In this document: positions 7,204 through 12,772 of the stretch, piece by piece
Layout of the letters: each line of letters opens with the position of its first letter
Numbering within the stretch: the first letter of the stretch is position 1
Assembly: GCA_946479055.1 (NCBI GenBank)
Contig: CAMLEX010000050.1
Location: forward strand, 1-12,864
Source of the DNA: an uncultured Bacteroidota bacterium
GTDB taxonomy: Bacteria; Bacteroidota; Bacteroidia; Chitinophagales; Chitinophagaceae
Direction: 5' to 3'
DNA: 12,864 nucleotides
Made by a program: the position numbers and the translations under genes
The notes under the pieces: model-generated
Databases searched by the model: none
The model's input: only the letters and a program-made list of their open reading frames with translations
Told to the model about the DNA's origin: nothing

Positions 7204-8676
7204 ATGATACTCGCATGGATGATATGCATATTATTAATTGGCGGACTACTGTGCTGGCTGATATCACGGTGGAACAGCCAATTGGCAAAATGGATTGCCT
7301 TGATTGCAGTAATCATTGACTTTGTCATCATCTGCAATTTATGGATACAACAGCAGGCATCAGTAACCGCTGAAAGTTGGTTTATCAATTACCAGGTGAG
7401 CTGGATTCCTTCCTTCGGTATCAGTTTTCATTTGGCATTGGATGGATTAAGTACTGTAATGCTGTTGCTCACTTTTTTCCTCGGCATACTGTCAGTGCTT
7501 TGTTCGTGGAATGAGATCAAAGAAAGAATTGGTTTTTATTTTTTCAACCTGCTCTGGACACTGGCCGGCATCAGTGGTGTATTTGTGGCTATGGATCTTT
7601 TCCTGTTTTATTTTTTCTGGGAAGTGATGCTGGTGCCCATGTATTTTTTGATTGCGCTCTGGGGCGATAGCAACCGTCGTTATGCCTCGTATAAATTTTT
7701 CATTTTTACGCAGGCAGGAGGTCTGCTGATGCTGCTGGCTATTCTTGCCCTGTATATTATCCACGGACAGCAAACAGGCAATTATTCGTATGATTATTTT
7801 GATTTATTAAATACAACACTGGAACCTTCTGCTGCCAAATGGATCATGATGGGATTTTTAATTGCCTTTGCAGTGAAGTTGCCGGTGGTGCCGCTGCATA
7901 ATTGGTTGCCCGATGCGCATAGTGAAGCGCCGACAGCAGGCAGCCTGATATTAGCGGGTTTATTATTGAAGACCGGGGCTTATGGGATCATCCGTTTTGT
8001 ATTGACATTATTTCCGCAGGCATCGGCAGAGATTGCATGGTGGGCTATGTTGTTTGGTGTAATAGGAATTGTGTATGGAGCCCTGCTTGCTTTTGCACAA
8101 ACGGATCTCAAACGGCTGATTGCTTATACTTCAGTAAGCCACATGGGTTTTGTGTTACTCGGCATTTTTGCTTTTCGTGAAATGGCCATGCAGGGTGTGG
8201 TGATGCAAATGCTTACGCACGGTATCAGTACGGGAGCTTTATTCGTTATGGCCGGAATGCTGAAAGAACGATTACATACAAGAGATATCAATCAAATGGG
8301 TGGATTATGGACATCCATGCCCGCTATGGGAGGTGTGGCGATTTTGTTTACGATGGCTTCACTGGGACTGCCTGTGCTTGGTAATTTCGTTGCGGAGTTT
8401 TTGATTTTGCTAAGTGCATTTTCAGTAAATAGTACACTTACTGTTATTGCCAGCCTGGGATTGGTATTTTCTGCTTTGTATTCGCTGCGTATGATGCAGA
8501 AAGTTTTTCTTGGACAACCAACTGCTAGCCGGCCCCTGAAAGATTTTAGTGGAAGAGAATTGATTATTATGGCTGCGCTAAGTATTAGCATCGTCGCATT
8601 GGGATTGTATCCGCAACCCGTGATGGAGACTGTAAAAGGGTTTATTCAGCAGATCGTTGCAAATGTGCAAATGTGA
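7204..8676 (+). CDS. nuoM: NADH-quinone oxidoreductase subunit M, antiporter-like
   Basis: NuoM is the middle antiporter-like proton pump of the membrane arm (ND4 counterpart). Its 490 residues are slightly shorter than E. coli NuoM (509). Key residues are in place: E140 in FFWEVMLVPMYFLIALWG, K225 in AFAVKLPVVPLHNWLPDAHSEAP and K256 in AGLLLKTGAYGIIRF. These are the counterparts of the essential Glu and Lys residues of the family. The start ATG follows TGATTCTATTTT with no Shine-Dalgarno. The last four codons (NVQM) and the TGA stop lie in an ATGTGAAA-type word array, so the extreme C-terminus is probably lineage-specific. The gene is bracketed by a 20-nt perfect inverted repeat (7009-7028 and 8716-8735). 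Confidence 0.98.
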   Translation: MILAWMICILLIGGLLCWLISRWNSQLAKWIALIAVIIDFVIICNLWIQQQASVTAESWFINYQVSWIPSFGISFHLALDGLSTVMLLLTFFLGILSVLCSWNEIKERIGFYFFNLLWTLAGISGVFVAMDLFLFYFFWEVMLVPMYFLIALWGDSNRRYASYKFFIFTQAGGLLMLLAILALYIIHGQQTGNYSYDYFDLLNTTLEPSAAKWIMMGFLIAFAVKLPVVPLHNWLPDAHSEAPTAGSLILAGLLLKTGAYGIIRFVLTLFPQASAEIAWWAMLFGVIGIVYGALLAFAQTDLKRLIAYTSVSHMGFVLLGIFAFREMAMQGVVMQMLTHGISTGALFVMAGMLKERLHTRDINQMGGLWTSMPAMGGVAILFTMASLGLPVLGNFVAEFLILLSAFSVNSTLTVIASLGLVFSALYSLRMMQKVFLGQPTASRPLKDFSGRELIIMAALSISIVALGLYPQPVMETVKGFIQQIVANVQM

Positions 8677-8694
8677 AAATATGCAAATGTTTAA
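8663..8694. repeat. ATGTGAAA-type 8-nt word array at the nuoM 3' end
   Basis: Four units in 8-nt register: ATGTGCAA, ATGTGAAA, ATATGCAA, ATGTTTAA. The nuoM TGA stop (8674-8676) is in the second unit. This is the same family as after nuoK. Confidence 0.65.
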
Positions 8695-8715
8695 TGACTA
8701 ATTGACTTTTATGAC

Positions 8716-8743
8716 ATTCACTACTCACCACTCACTATTCACC
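8716..8743. repeat. AYTCACY 7-nt word array abutting the nuoN start
   Basis: Units ATTCACT, ACTCACC, ACTCACT and ATTCACC in perfect 7-nt register end two bases before the nuoN ATG. They therefore occupy the position where a Shine-Dalgarno would be. The array is the reverse complement of the GTGAGTG family at the nuoL end, with 20 bases (8716-8735) exactly complementary to 7009-7028. Confidence 0.75.
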
Positions 8744-8745
8744 AT

Positions 8746-10179
8746 ATGACTAACGAACAACTTCTTGCATTTCTTCCTTTCATGTTGCTGGCAGCAGCAT
8801 CAATAGTTGTGATATTGCTGATTGCATTTCGTTTAAGTCATACAGTGATACAAGTGACCGGATTCCTGATGATGTGTATGGTGATATTGGCCATGTGGTA
8901 TGTGAGAGGGGTTTTGCCGGTATCGATAATGCCCTTGTTTGTAGTGGATGGATTTGGTGCTTTATTCACGGGGCTGATTATTTTTTCAGTACTGACGATA
9001 GGATTATTTTCCTTTATTTATTTTGAAGAAAAAGAAGAAAATCCAAAAGAATATTATATCCTTTTATTCCTGGGAACATTGGGTTCAGCTTTGCTTACTA
9101 TCAGCCGGCATTTTATTTCTTTCTTCCTCGGGTTGGAATTACTGAGTGTCAGTTTGTATGCCCTGATCGCTTACCTGCGCAACCGTAATAATGCCGTGGA
9201 AGCAGGAATGAAATACCTGGTGCTTGCAGCCCTGACATCGGCTTTTTTATTATTTGGTATGGCATTGATCTATATGGACACCGGCAGCATGGAGTTTGCA
9301 GCCATTGCCCAAAAAATAAATGTTTCATCCCCATTATTTCTTACAGGGGTGGGCATCATGCTTGTGGCCATTGGTTTTAAACTGGCTTTGGTGCCTTTTC
9401 ACCTTTGGGCGGCGGATGTATACCAGGGTGCGCCTGCACCGGTTACTACGTTTATCGCTACTGTTTCTAAAATAGGTGTGTTCGCGGTATTGTTACGATT
9501 TGCTCAAACCATTAACTTACAACAATATCCTCTTGCTATCACGATCTTTTCTGCTATTGCTATTATTTCCATGCTGGTTGGAAACTTACTGGCTTTGCAG
9601 CAGCAAAACATCAAACGCATCCTTGCATATTCTTCCATTGCGCATTTTGGTTATTTGCTTGTTGCATTTTTACCAGGCAATAAGGCGGGAGTGGAGGCAT
9701 CTGTATTTTATTTACTTTCTTATTCTGTTACCTTGCTGGCGGCCTTTGGTGTTATCACGGTATTGTCATCCCGTCAAAGAGATGCGGAAGAATTAGAAAT
9801 TTACCAGGGATTGTTTTGGAGAAATCCAGTAATGGCATTGGTATTAACGATCGCATTATTATCATTGGCCGGTATTCCATTAACTGCCGGTTTTATTGGT
9901 AAATTCTATGTGCTTACTTCGGGTGTAGAACAAAATTTATGGCTCCCGGTAATCATGCTGGTGATCACCAGTGTGATTGGCTTGTATTATTACCTGCGTA
10001 TCATCAGTACCTTATTTACCGCATCACCGGCAGCTATGGTAAAAGAAAAAACATTGCATCCCTTTTTTTATACAGCAATGAATGCGGCATTAATAGTGTT
10101 GTCGCTGATCCTGTTCGGGTTGGGAATTTTTCCGGGAATAGCGATTGAAATGATGAGAGTGTTTCTCGAAATCGGTTGA
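8746..10179 (+). CDS. nuoN: NADH-quinone oxidoreductase subunit N, antiporter-like
   Basis: NuoN is the proximal antiporter-like proton pump, next to NuoK (ND2 counterpart), and the last nuo gene. Its 477 residues match the family (E. coli 485). The key residues are E131 in FFLGLELLSVSLYALIAYL, K212 in GFKLALVPFHLWAADVYQGAP and K242 in ATVSKIGVFAVLLRF. These correspond to E133, K217 and K247 of E. coli as I recall the numbering. About 14 hydrophobic segments fill the protein. The start ATG has no Shine-Dalgarno and is immediately preceded by the AYTCACY array. The operon ends here, since the next gene is convergent with only 13 bases between the two stop codons and no strong terminator seen. 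Confidence 0.98.
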   Translation: MTNEQLLAFLPFMLLAAASIVVILLIAFRLSHTVIQVTGFLMMCMVILAMWYVRGVLPVSIMPLFVVDGFGALFTGLIIFSVLTIGLFSFIYFEEKEENPKEYYILLFLGTLGSALLTISRHFISFFLGLELLSVSLYALIAYLRNRNNAVEAGMKYLVLAALTSAFLLFGMALIYMDTGSMEFAAIAQKINVSSPLFLTGVGIMLVAIGFKLALVPFHLWAADVYQGAPAPVTTFIATVSKIGVFAVLLRFAQTINLQQYPLAITIFSAIAIISMLVGNLLALQQQNIKRILAYSSIAHFGYLLVAFLPGNKAGVEASVFYLLSYSVTLLAAFGVITVLSSRQRDAEELEIYQGLFWRNPVMALVLTIALLSLAGIPLTAGFIGKFYVLTSGVEQNLWLPVIMLVITSVIGLYYYLRIISTLFTASPAAMVKEKTLHPFFYTAMNAALIVLSLILFGLGIFPGIAIEMMRVFLEIG

Positions 10180-10192
10180 TTTTTAAAACAAG

Positions 10193-10702
10193 TTAAAGGC
10201 TCTTTAAAATCTTTTTTCCTCGTGCCCGGAATGCCGCTGATTCATAATCCCAGCGATCTTCAATAATCGTTTTTAGTTCAGACCTTATTTCAGGATATTT
10301 TTTAGATAAATTTTCTAAAATTGTCAAAGCGAATGCTTTAACCGCTACAAATTCAGTAGGACAACTGATATAGCCGAAACAGATATCCATTACCTGGCCC
10401 TGGAATTTTTCAGGAATTTGTATATCCTGCATCAGGCGAACGGTATTTCTTTTAACCGAATTATGGATACCGGGCTTATCCAGGTTTTTCAGCAATTTGG
10501 AAAAATGTTTTTTGATAAACTCCGGATGAGCCATAACCGTATAACTCAATGGCCACGCAGCCCGTTGCACAACCCGGTATTCATCCTTTAAAAAAAGATC
10601 AAACAACTGATCAAATCGCTGTTGTGAATTCCCGATCCATTGTACAATCGCATTACAGTTTGCTTTGGAGTGTTCTTTTAATATCTGTTCACGTAACTTC
10701 AT
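10193..10702 (-). CDS. Small helical HEAT-like repeat protein of unknown function
   Basis: The predicted protein has 169 residues, no signal peptide and no membrane segment, so it should be cytosolic. I do not recognise a named family. The sequence reads as successive amphipathic helices with the look of HEAT/armadillo repeats, for instance RFDQLFDLFLKDEYRVVQRAAWPLS (about 29-53), HFSKLLKNL (66-74), VKRNTVRLMQDI (83-94), VAVKAFALTILENL (about 119-132) and IRSELKTIIED (about 138-148). Such alpha-solenoids usually bind other proteins. It is convergent with nuoN and divergent from the DUF62 lipoprotein gene, with a 45-bp region between the two starts. There is nothing to tie it to complex I other than position. 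That it is a real gene is likely from length and coherent composition. Its function is unknown. Confidence 0.8.
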   Translation of the reverse strand: MKLREQILKEHSKANCNAIVQWIGNSQQRFDQLFDLFLKDEYRVVQRAAWPLSYTVMAHPEFIKKHFSKLLKNLDKPGIHNSVKRNTVRLMQDIQIPEKFQGQVMDICFGYISCPTEFVAVKAFALTILENLSKKYPEIRSELKTIIEDRWDYESAAFRARGKKILKSL

Positions 10703-10747
10703 TGAGAATGCAAATAAATAACTTTACCGGATATAAAAAATGGCTCA

Positions 10748-11653
10748 ATGAAAAAGGAATTGGTGTTAATCATTTGTATGTTATTGTTATTGGCATGCAA
10801 TCCGGGGAAAGATCAATCGGGTGCTGTGGTCATACAAACAGATTTTGGTGTTAAAGATGGAGCCGTAGCCGCTATGAAAGGCGTAGCGCTTGGAGTTGAC
10901 GAAGATTTGGTATTGGTCGACCTGACACACGAAATACCAGCGTATAATATTTGGGAAGCCGCTTATCGATTAAACCAGGTTATTCCTTTCTGGCCGGCCA
11001 ATACGGTCTTTGTTTCTGTAGTAGATCCCGGTGTGGGAACTGAACGGAAATCCATTGTTGTAAAAACAAGAAAAGGACATTATATCGTAACGCCCGACAA
11101 TGGTACAACAACGCTGGTGGCTGAATCGGAAGGAATAGACGCCGTACGCAGCATAGATGAAAAAATAAATCGCCGCGAAGGTTCTGATAGTTCCTATACG
11201 TTTCATGGACGGGATGTTTATATGTACACGGCTGCAAGGCTGGCGTCAGGAAAAATAAAATTTGAAGAAGTCGGACCGGCGCTGAATGAACCACTGAAAA
11301 CTATATCATACCAGCGGGCCATATTTGAAAACGGATTGATAAAAGGAAATATCCCGGTGCTGGATCCGCAATATGGAAATGTATGGACGAATATTCCTGA
11401 TACAATGATTAAACGGGCAGGAATTAAAACCGGCGATTCACTTAGCGTCAGCATTTCGTTTAAAGACTCATTGGTTTGTTCCGGAAAAATTTTGTTTGCA
11501 AATACATTTGGCGCTGTTGCTGAAGGAAAACCGTTGGGCTATGTAAATAGCCTGATGAATTTTTCATTAGCGATCAATATGGGAAATTTTGCAGAGGCAT
11601 TTAAAGTAGGTTCCGGTGCAGACTGGACCATCAGCATACAAACTGGCCGGTGA
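10748..11653 (+). CDS. SAM hydroxide adenosyltransferase (DUF62) family lipoprotein
   Basis: The 301-residue protein belongs to the family that includes SAM hydroxide adenosyltransferases, fluorinase and chlorinase. Members split S-adenosylmethionine by attack of water/hydroxide or a halide on C5', giving adenosine or a halo-adenosine plus methionine. Visible motifs are TDFG (31-34) with D37, DLTHEIP (58-64), VVDPGVGTER (91-100), PDNG (116-119), SYTFHGRDVY (149-158) and DPQYGNVWTNI. The Asp-Arg-His triad known from the archaeal hydrolases maps to D93, R100 and H153, with the same Asp-to-Arg spacing of seven. Unusually, the N-terminus (MKKELVLIICMLLLLAC) is a lipoprotein signal with lipobox LLAC and C17, so it should be exported and lipid-anchored, where SAM is not expected. 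It could act on another nucleoside or halide, or on leaked SAM. Family assignment is firm; substrate and location are inference. Confidence 0.92.
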   Translation: MKKELVLIICMLLLLACNPGKDQSGAVVIQTDFGVKDGAVAAMKGVALGVDEDLVLVDLTHEIPAYNIWEAAYRLNQVIPFWPANTVFVSVVDPGVGTERKSIVVKTRKGHYIVTPDNGTTTLVAESEGIDAVRSIDEKINRREGSDSSYTFHGRDVYMYTAARLASGKIKFEEVGPALNEPLKTISYQRAIFENGLIKGNIPVLDPQYGNVWTNIPDTMIKRAGIKTGDSLSVSISFKDSLVCSGKILFANTFGAVAEGKPLGYVNSLMNFSLAINMGNFAEAFKVGSGADWTISIQTGR

Positions 11654-11692
11654 GGCCAATGATGAAAGCATCATTAATGCCGACCGACCAGT
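11642..11692. other. Long imperfect hairpin overlapping the DUF62 gene stop
   Basis: ACTGGCCGGT (11642-11651) pairs with ACCGACCAGT (11683-11692), 9 of 10. Inside, AATGATG (11658-11664) pairs perfectly with CATCATT (11669-11675) around an AAAG loop, and a GGC/GCC pair lies in the middle. The TGA stop (11651-11653) is inside the left arm. No T-run follows on either strand, so a classical intrinsic terminator is unlikely. It ends exactly where the first copy of the modular repeat starts. Confidence 0.6.
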
Positions 11693-11841
11693 AAATCTTA
11701 ATCCTCAGTAAAGTTAAAACTTAAAACCTTTTCCTATAATTTATATTATGTTAAATGGCGCACAGTCGTGTATTAATACAAAAACGGCTTGGCTTCTATC
11801 GTGAGAACTAATACAGTCGTTTACCGATGGGAATTGCGTAC
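11693..11841 (+). repeat. Modular repeat, copy 1 (direct)
   Basis: First copy of an unrecognised repeat of about 150 bp. Modules are a degenerate AAATCTTAATCC (11693 on), TATAATTTA, TTATGTTAAATGGCGCAC (11746-11763), a 42-nt variable middle, AACTAATACAGTCGTTTA (11806-11823), a 10-nt variable gap and TTGCGTAC (11834-11841). The 18-nt modules are identical to copy 2, and the distances between them (60 and 28) are also the same. The middle contains the perfect palindrome TGTATTAATACA (11769-11780). The whole 11654-11865 interval has no supported gene; an ORF starts 25 bases after the repeat. Confidence 0.75.
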
Positions 11842-11865
11842 TTAAAGACGTAGATTCGTTTTTGA

Positions 11866-12318
11866 ATGGGAACATTTAAGGATGAATACGGCAACAAAAC
11901 TACTTATACCAGAGATCAAGTTGATGCAATTTCAGCTGCTACGGTAATTTCAAAGTGTAAGGAACAAATTAAAACGCATGGCTTTGCCAGACTTAGTGAT
12001 GTAATAAAATTGGAACTTGGAGTACCGAAACCACTTGATTTTTACAAACGTATAGCTTATAAACTTCATGCTACAGGAAAGTATATTTACGTCCCTATTA
12101 AATCAGATATTGGAAATGATTTTGAAATATTCCCAATCCCAAAAAAATCATGGAAAGAAAGATATTGGTGGGCTACCACAGCTATAAATATTACAATCGG
12201 TCTGGTACTTGGCTTTGTCTTTAGAATAGTAACCGAGCCAAAGCATACCCAACAAGTAAACCAAAAAGAATCTGTCCAATTATCGCCCACCATTCCTGAT
12301 ACACTGCGTGAAAAGTAG
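11866..12318 (+). CDS. Hypothetical protein with C-terminal membrane anchor
   Basis: A 150-residue protein that I do not recognise. Residues 1-98 look soluble and mixed alpha/beta: a helical stretch about 15-50, then KYIYVPIKSDIGNDFEIF (72-89). A single hydrophobic segment (about 101-122) follows a basic, aromatic KKSWKERYWW, and a polar tail rich in Gln and Ser ends the chain. A cytoplasmic domain anchored by one C-terminal helix is the simplest reading. The start is constrained by an in-frame TGA directly before the ATG (11863-11865). Base composition looks more A/T-rich than the nuo genes. It lies 25 bases downstream of repeat copy 1, in accessory DNA. Its last 98 bases overlap a - strand ORF; I favour this strand because the polar tail (VNQKESVQLS) explains the hydrophobic reading opposite. 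Confidence 0.65.
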   Translation: MGTFKDEYGNKTTYTRDQVDAISAATVISKCKEQIKTHGFARLSDVIKLELGVPKPLDFYKRIAYKLHATGKYIYVPIKSDIGNDFEIFPIPKKSWKERYWWATTAINITIGLVLGFVFRIVTEPKHTQQVNQKESVQLSPTIPDTLREK

Positions 12319-12589
12319 ATTTTTCAATCGCCTTCGGATTTTTCTTGAATGAGAACGATTGACCTCCATATTCAAATGGTATGGGATTGGGATGTATTTT
12401 ACTCGCCGTTGGCTCGTATTTTAATACATCTCCCCTTCGTTTTTGTTTTAATACACTCCGCTTACTTCGGGTACGTTTAACAACTAAACATAAAACGTAC
12501 CCTACACAAAAGCACCCCAAGTAACATAATATATAGTTATACGCAAAGGACATATTTAATAGCATCTTGTGGGGATAAGATTTTTTCAT
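12221..12589 (-). CDS. Doubtful hypothetical ORF, chimeric with repeat copy 3
   Basis: A 122-codon ORF with a hydrophobic N-terminal third (about 10-37), a basic middle (KRTRSKRSVLKQKRR), a more ordinary stretch IHPNPIPFEYGGQSFSFKKNP, and a hydrophobic end (WWAIIGQILFGLLVGYALA). Its first 40 or so codons lie wholly in the inverted repeat copy 3, and its start is in the arm of the big palindrome. Its last 33 codons are antisense to the 150-residue ORF. That leaves about 50 codons (12319-12468) that might be independently coding. It may be a pseudogene, a gene whose 5' end was replaced by a repeat, or no gene. No other + strand ORF is seen in 12319-12609. Confidence 0.3.
   Translation of the reverse strand: MKKSYPHKMLLNMSFAYNYILCYLGCFCVGYVLCLVVKRTRSKRSVLKQKRRGDVLKYEPTASKIHPNPIPFEYGGQSFSFKKNPKAIEKSTFHAVYQEWWAIIGQILFGLLVGYALARLLF
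12391..12456. repeat. TTTTAATACA direct and inverted words
   Basis: TTTTAATACA occurs at 12419-12428 and 12446-12455, each followed by a CTCC..CTT motif. GATGTATT (12391-12398) is complementary to AATACATC (12423-12430). On the - strand, 12438-12456 reads GTGTATTAAAACAAAAACG, which differs at one base of 19 from 11768-11786 in the middle of repeat copy 1, so this block is probably linked to the modular repeat. Confidence 0.5.
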
Positions 12590-12590
12590 C
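12469..12590 (-). repeat. Modular repeat, copy 3 (inverted)
   Basis: Read on the - strand from 12590, this has the same module order as copy 2: the ATCTTATCCCC arm, TATAAC (12536-12541), TTATGTTA (12522-12529), AGTTGTTAAACGTACCC in place of AGTCGTTTA...TTGCGTACC. It is shorter in the right half. Its distal end adds a private inverted repeat, GGGTACGTTT (12469-12478) with AAACGTACCC (12493-12502), 10 perfect pairs with a 14-nt loop. Confidence 0.6.
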
Positions 12591-12637
12591 AGGTATGCAC
12601 CTTTGACAGATGAAAAAATCTTATCCCCACAGGATGC
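12562..12637. repeat. 29-bp near-perfect palindrome with 18-nt loop
   Basis: Arms 12562-12590 and 12609-12637 are complementary over 29 positions with one exception (T12567 opposite G12632, a G-U pair in RNA). The loop 12591-12608 begins AGGTATGCACCT, which can form its own 4-bp stem. The arms are the inner ends of repeat copies 3 and 2, which meet head to head. Each arm also contains an ATG reading outwards as MKKSYPH followed by K or R and M. Could form a cruciform or a very stable RNA hairpin. Confidence 0.85.
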
Positions 12638-12767
12638 AGAGAGAAAAAGGAAGTTTCCATATAACTTACTTTTATGTTAAATGGCGCACGGGGGCTGGTT
12701 TTAAAAGAAAAGCCCACGCTGCCGGCGTGATAACTAATACAGTCGTTTATTGATTTGATTTGCGTAC
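12609..12767 (+). repeat. Modular repeat, copy 2 (direct)
   Basis: Second direct copy. The modules are the palindrome arm (12609-12636), TATAACTTA, TTATGTTAAATGGCGCAC (12672-12689), a 42-nt variable middle, AACTAATACAGTCGTTTA (12732-12749), a 10-nt gap and TTGCGTAC (12760-12767). Two 18-nt blocks are identical to copy 1, at the same distances. The middle differs completely from copy 1 and has its own stems (GGGCT/AGCCC and CACGC/GCGTG). A 47-codon ORF (12610-12753) spans the copy but is probably not a gene. Confidence 0.75.
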
Positions 12768-12772
12768 CCCTA

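Noticed and set aside
10193..10207. Intrinsic terminator between nuoN and the convergent gene
   Set aside because: TTAAAG-GCT-CTTTAA is only a six-pair A/T-rich stem within the coding end of the - strand gene. The later T-run (10212-10217) is separated from it. Too weak to call.
10702..10726. Bacteroidota-type promoter for the DUF62 gene (TTG ... TAACTTTA)
   Set aside because: TAACTTTA at 10719-10726 is near the TAnnTTTG consensus, but the only TTG upstream (10702-10704) is too close, and a promoter on the other strand is equally hard to define in 45 bp.
10549..10854. 101-codon + strand ORF across the divergent promoter region
   Set aside because: It overlaps the start of the HEAT-like gene in antisense and the signal peptide of the DUF62 gene out of frame. 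Both of those are better supported.
12610..12753. 47-codon + strand ORF starting MKKSYPHRM
   Set aside because: It lies entirely inside repeat copy 2 and the palindrome arm, and copy 1 has no equivalent open frame, so it is more likely a chance frame in a repeat.
11693..12767. Canonical integron attC sites and cassette array
   Set aside because: The gene-between-repeats layout suggested it, and ATTTAAC/GTTAAAT-like heptamers occur. However, I could not find a matching pair of RYYYAAC and GTTRRRY ends at attC spacing, and no integrase gene is in the window. Kept only as one hypothesis for the modular repeat.
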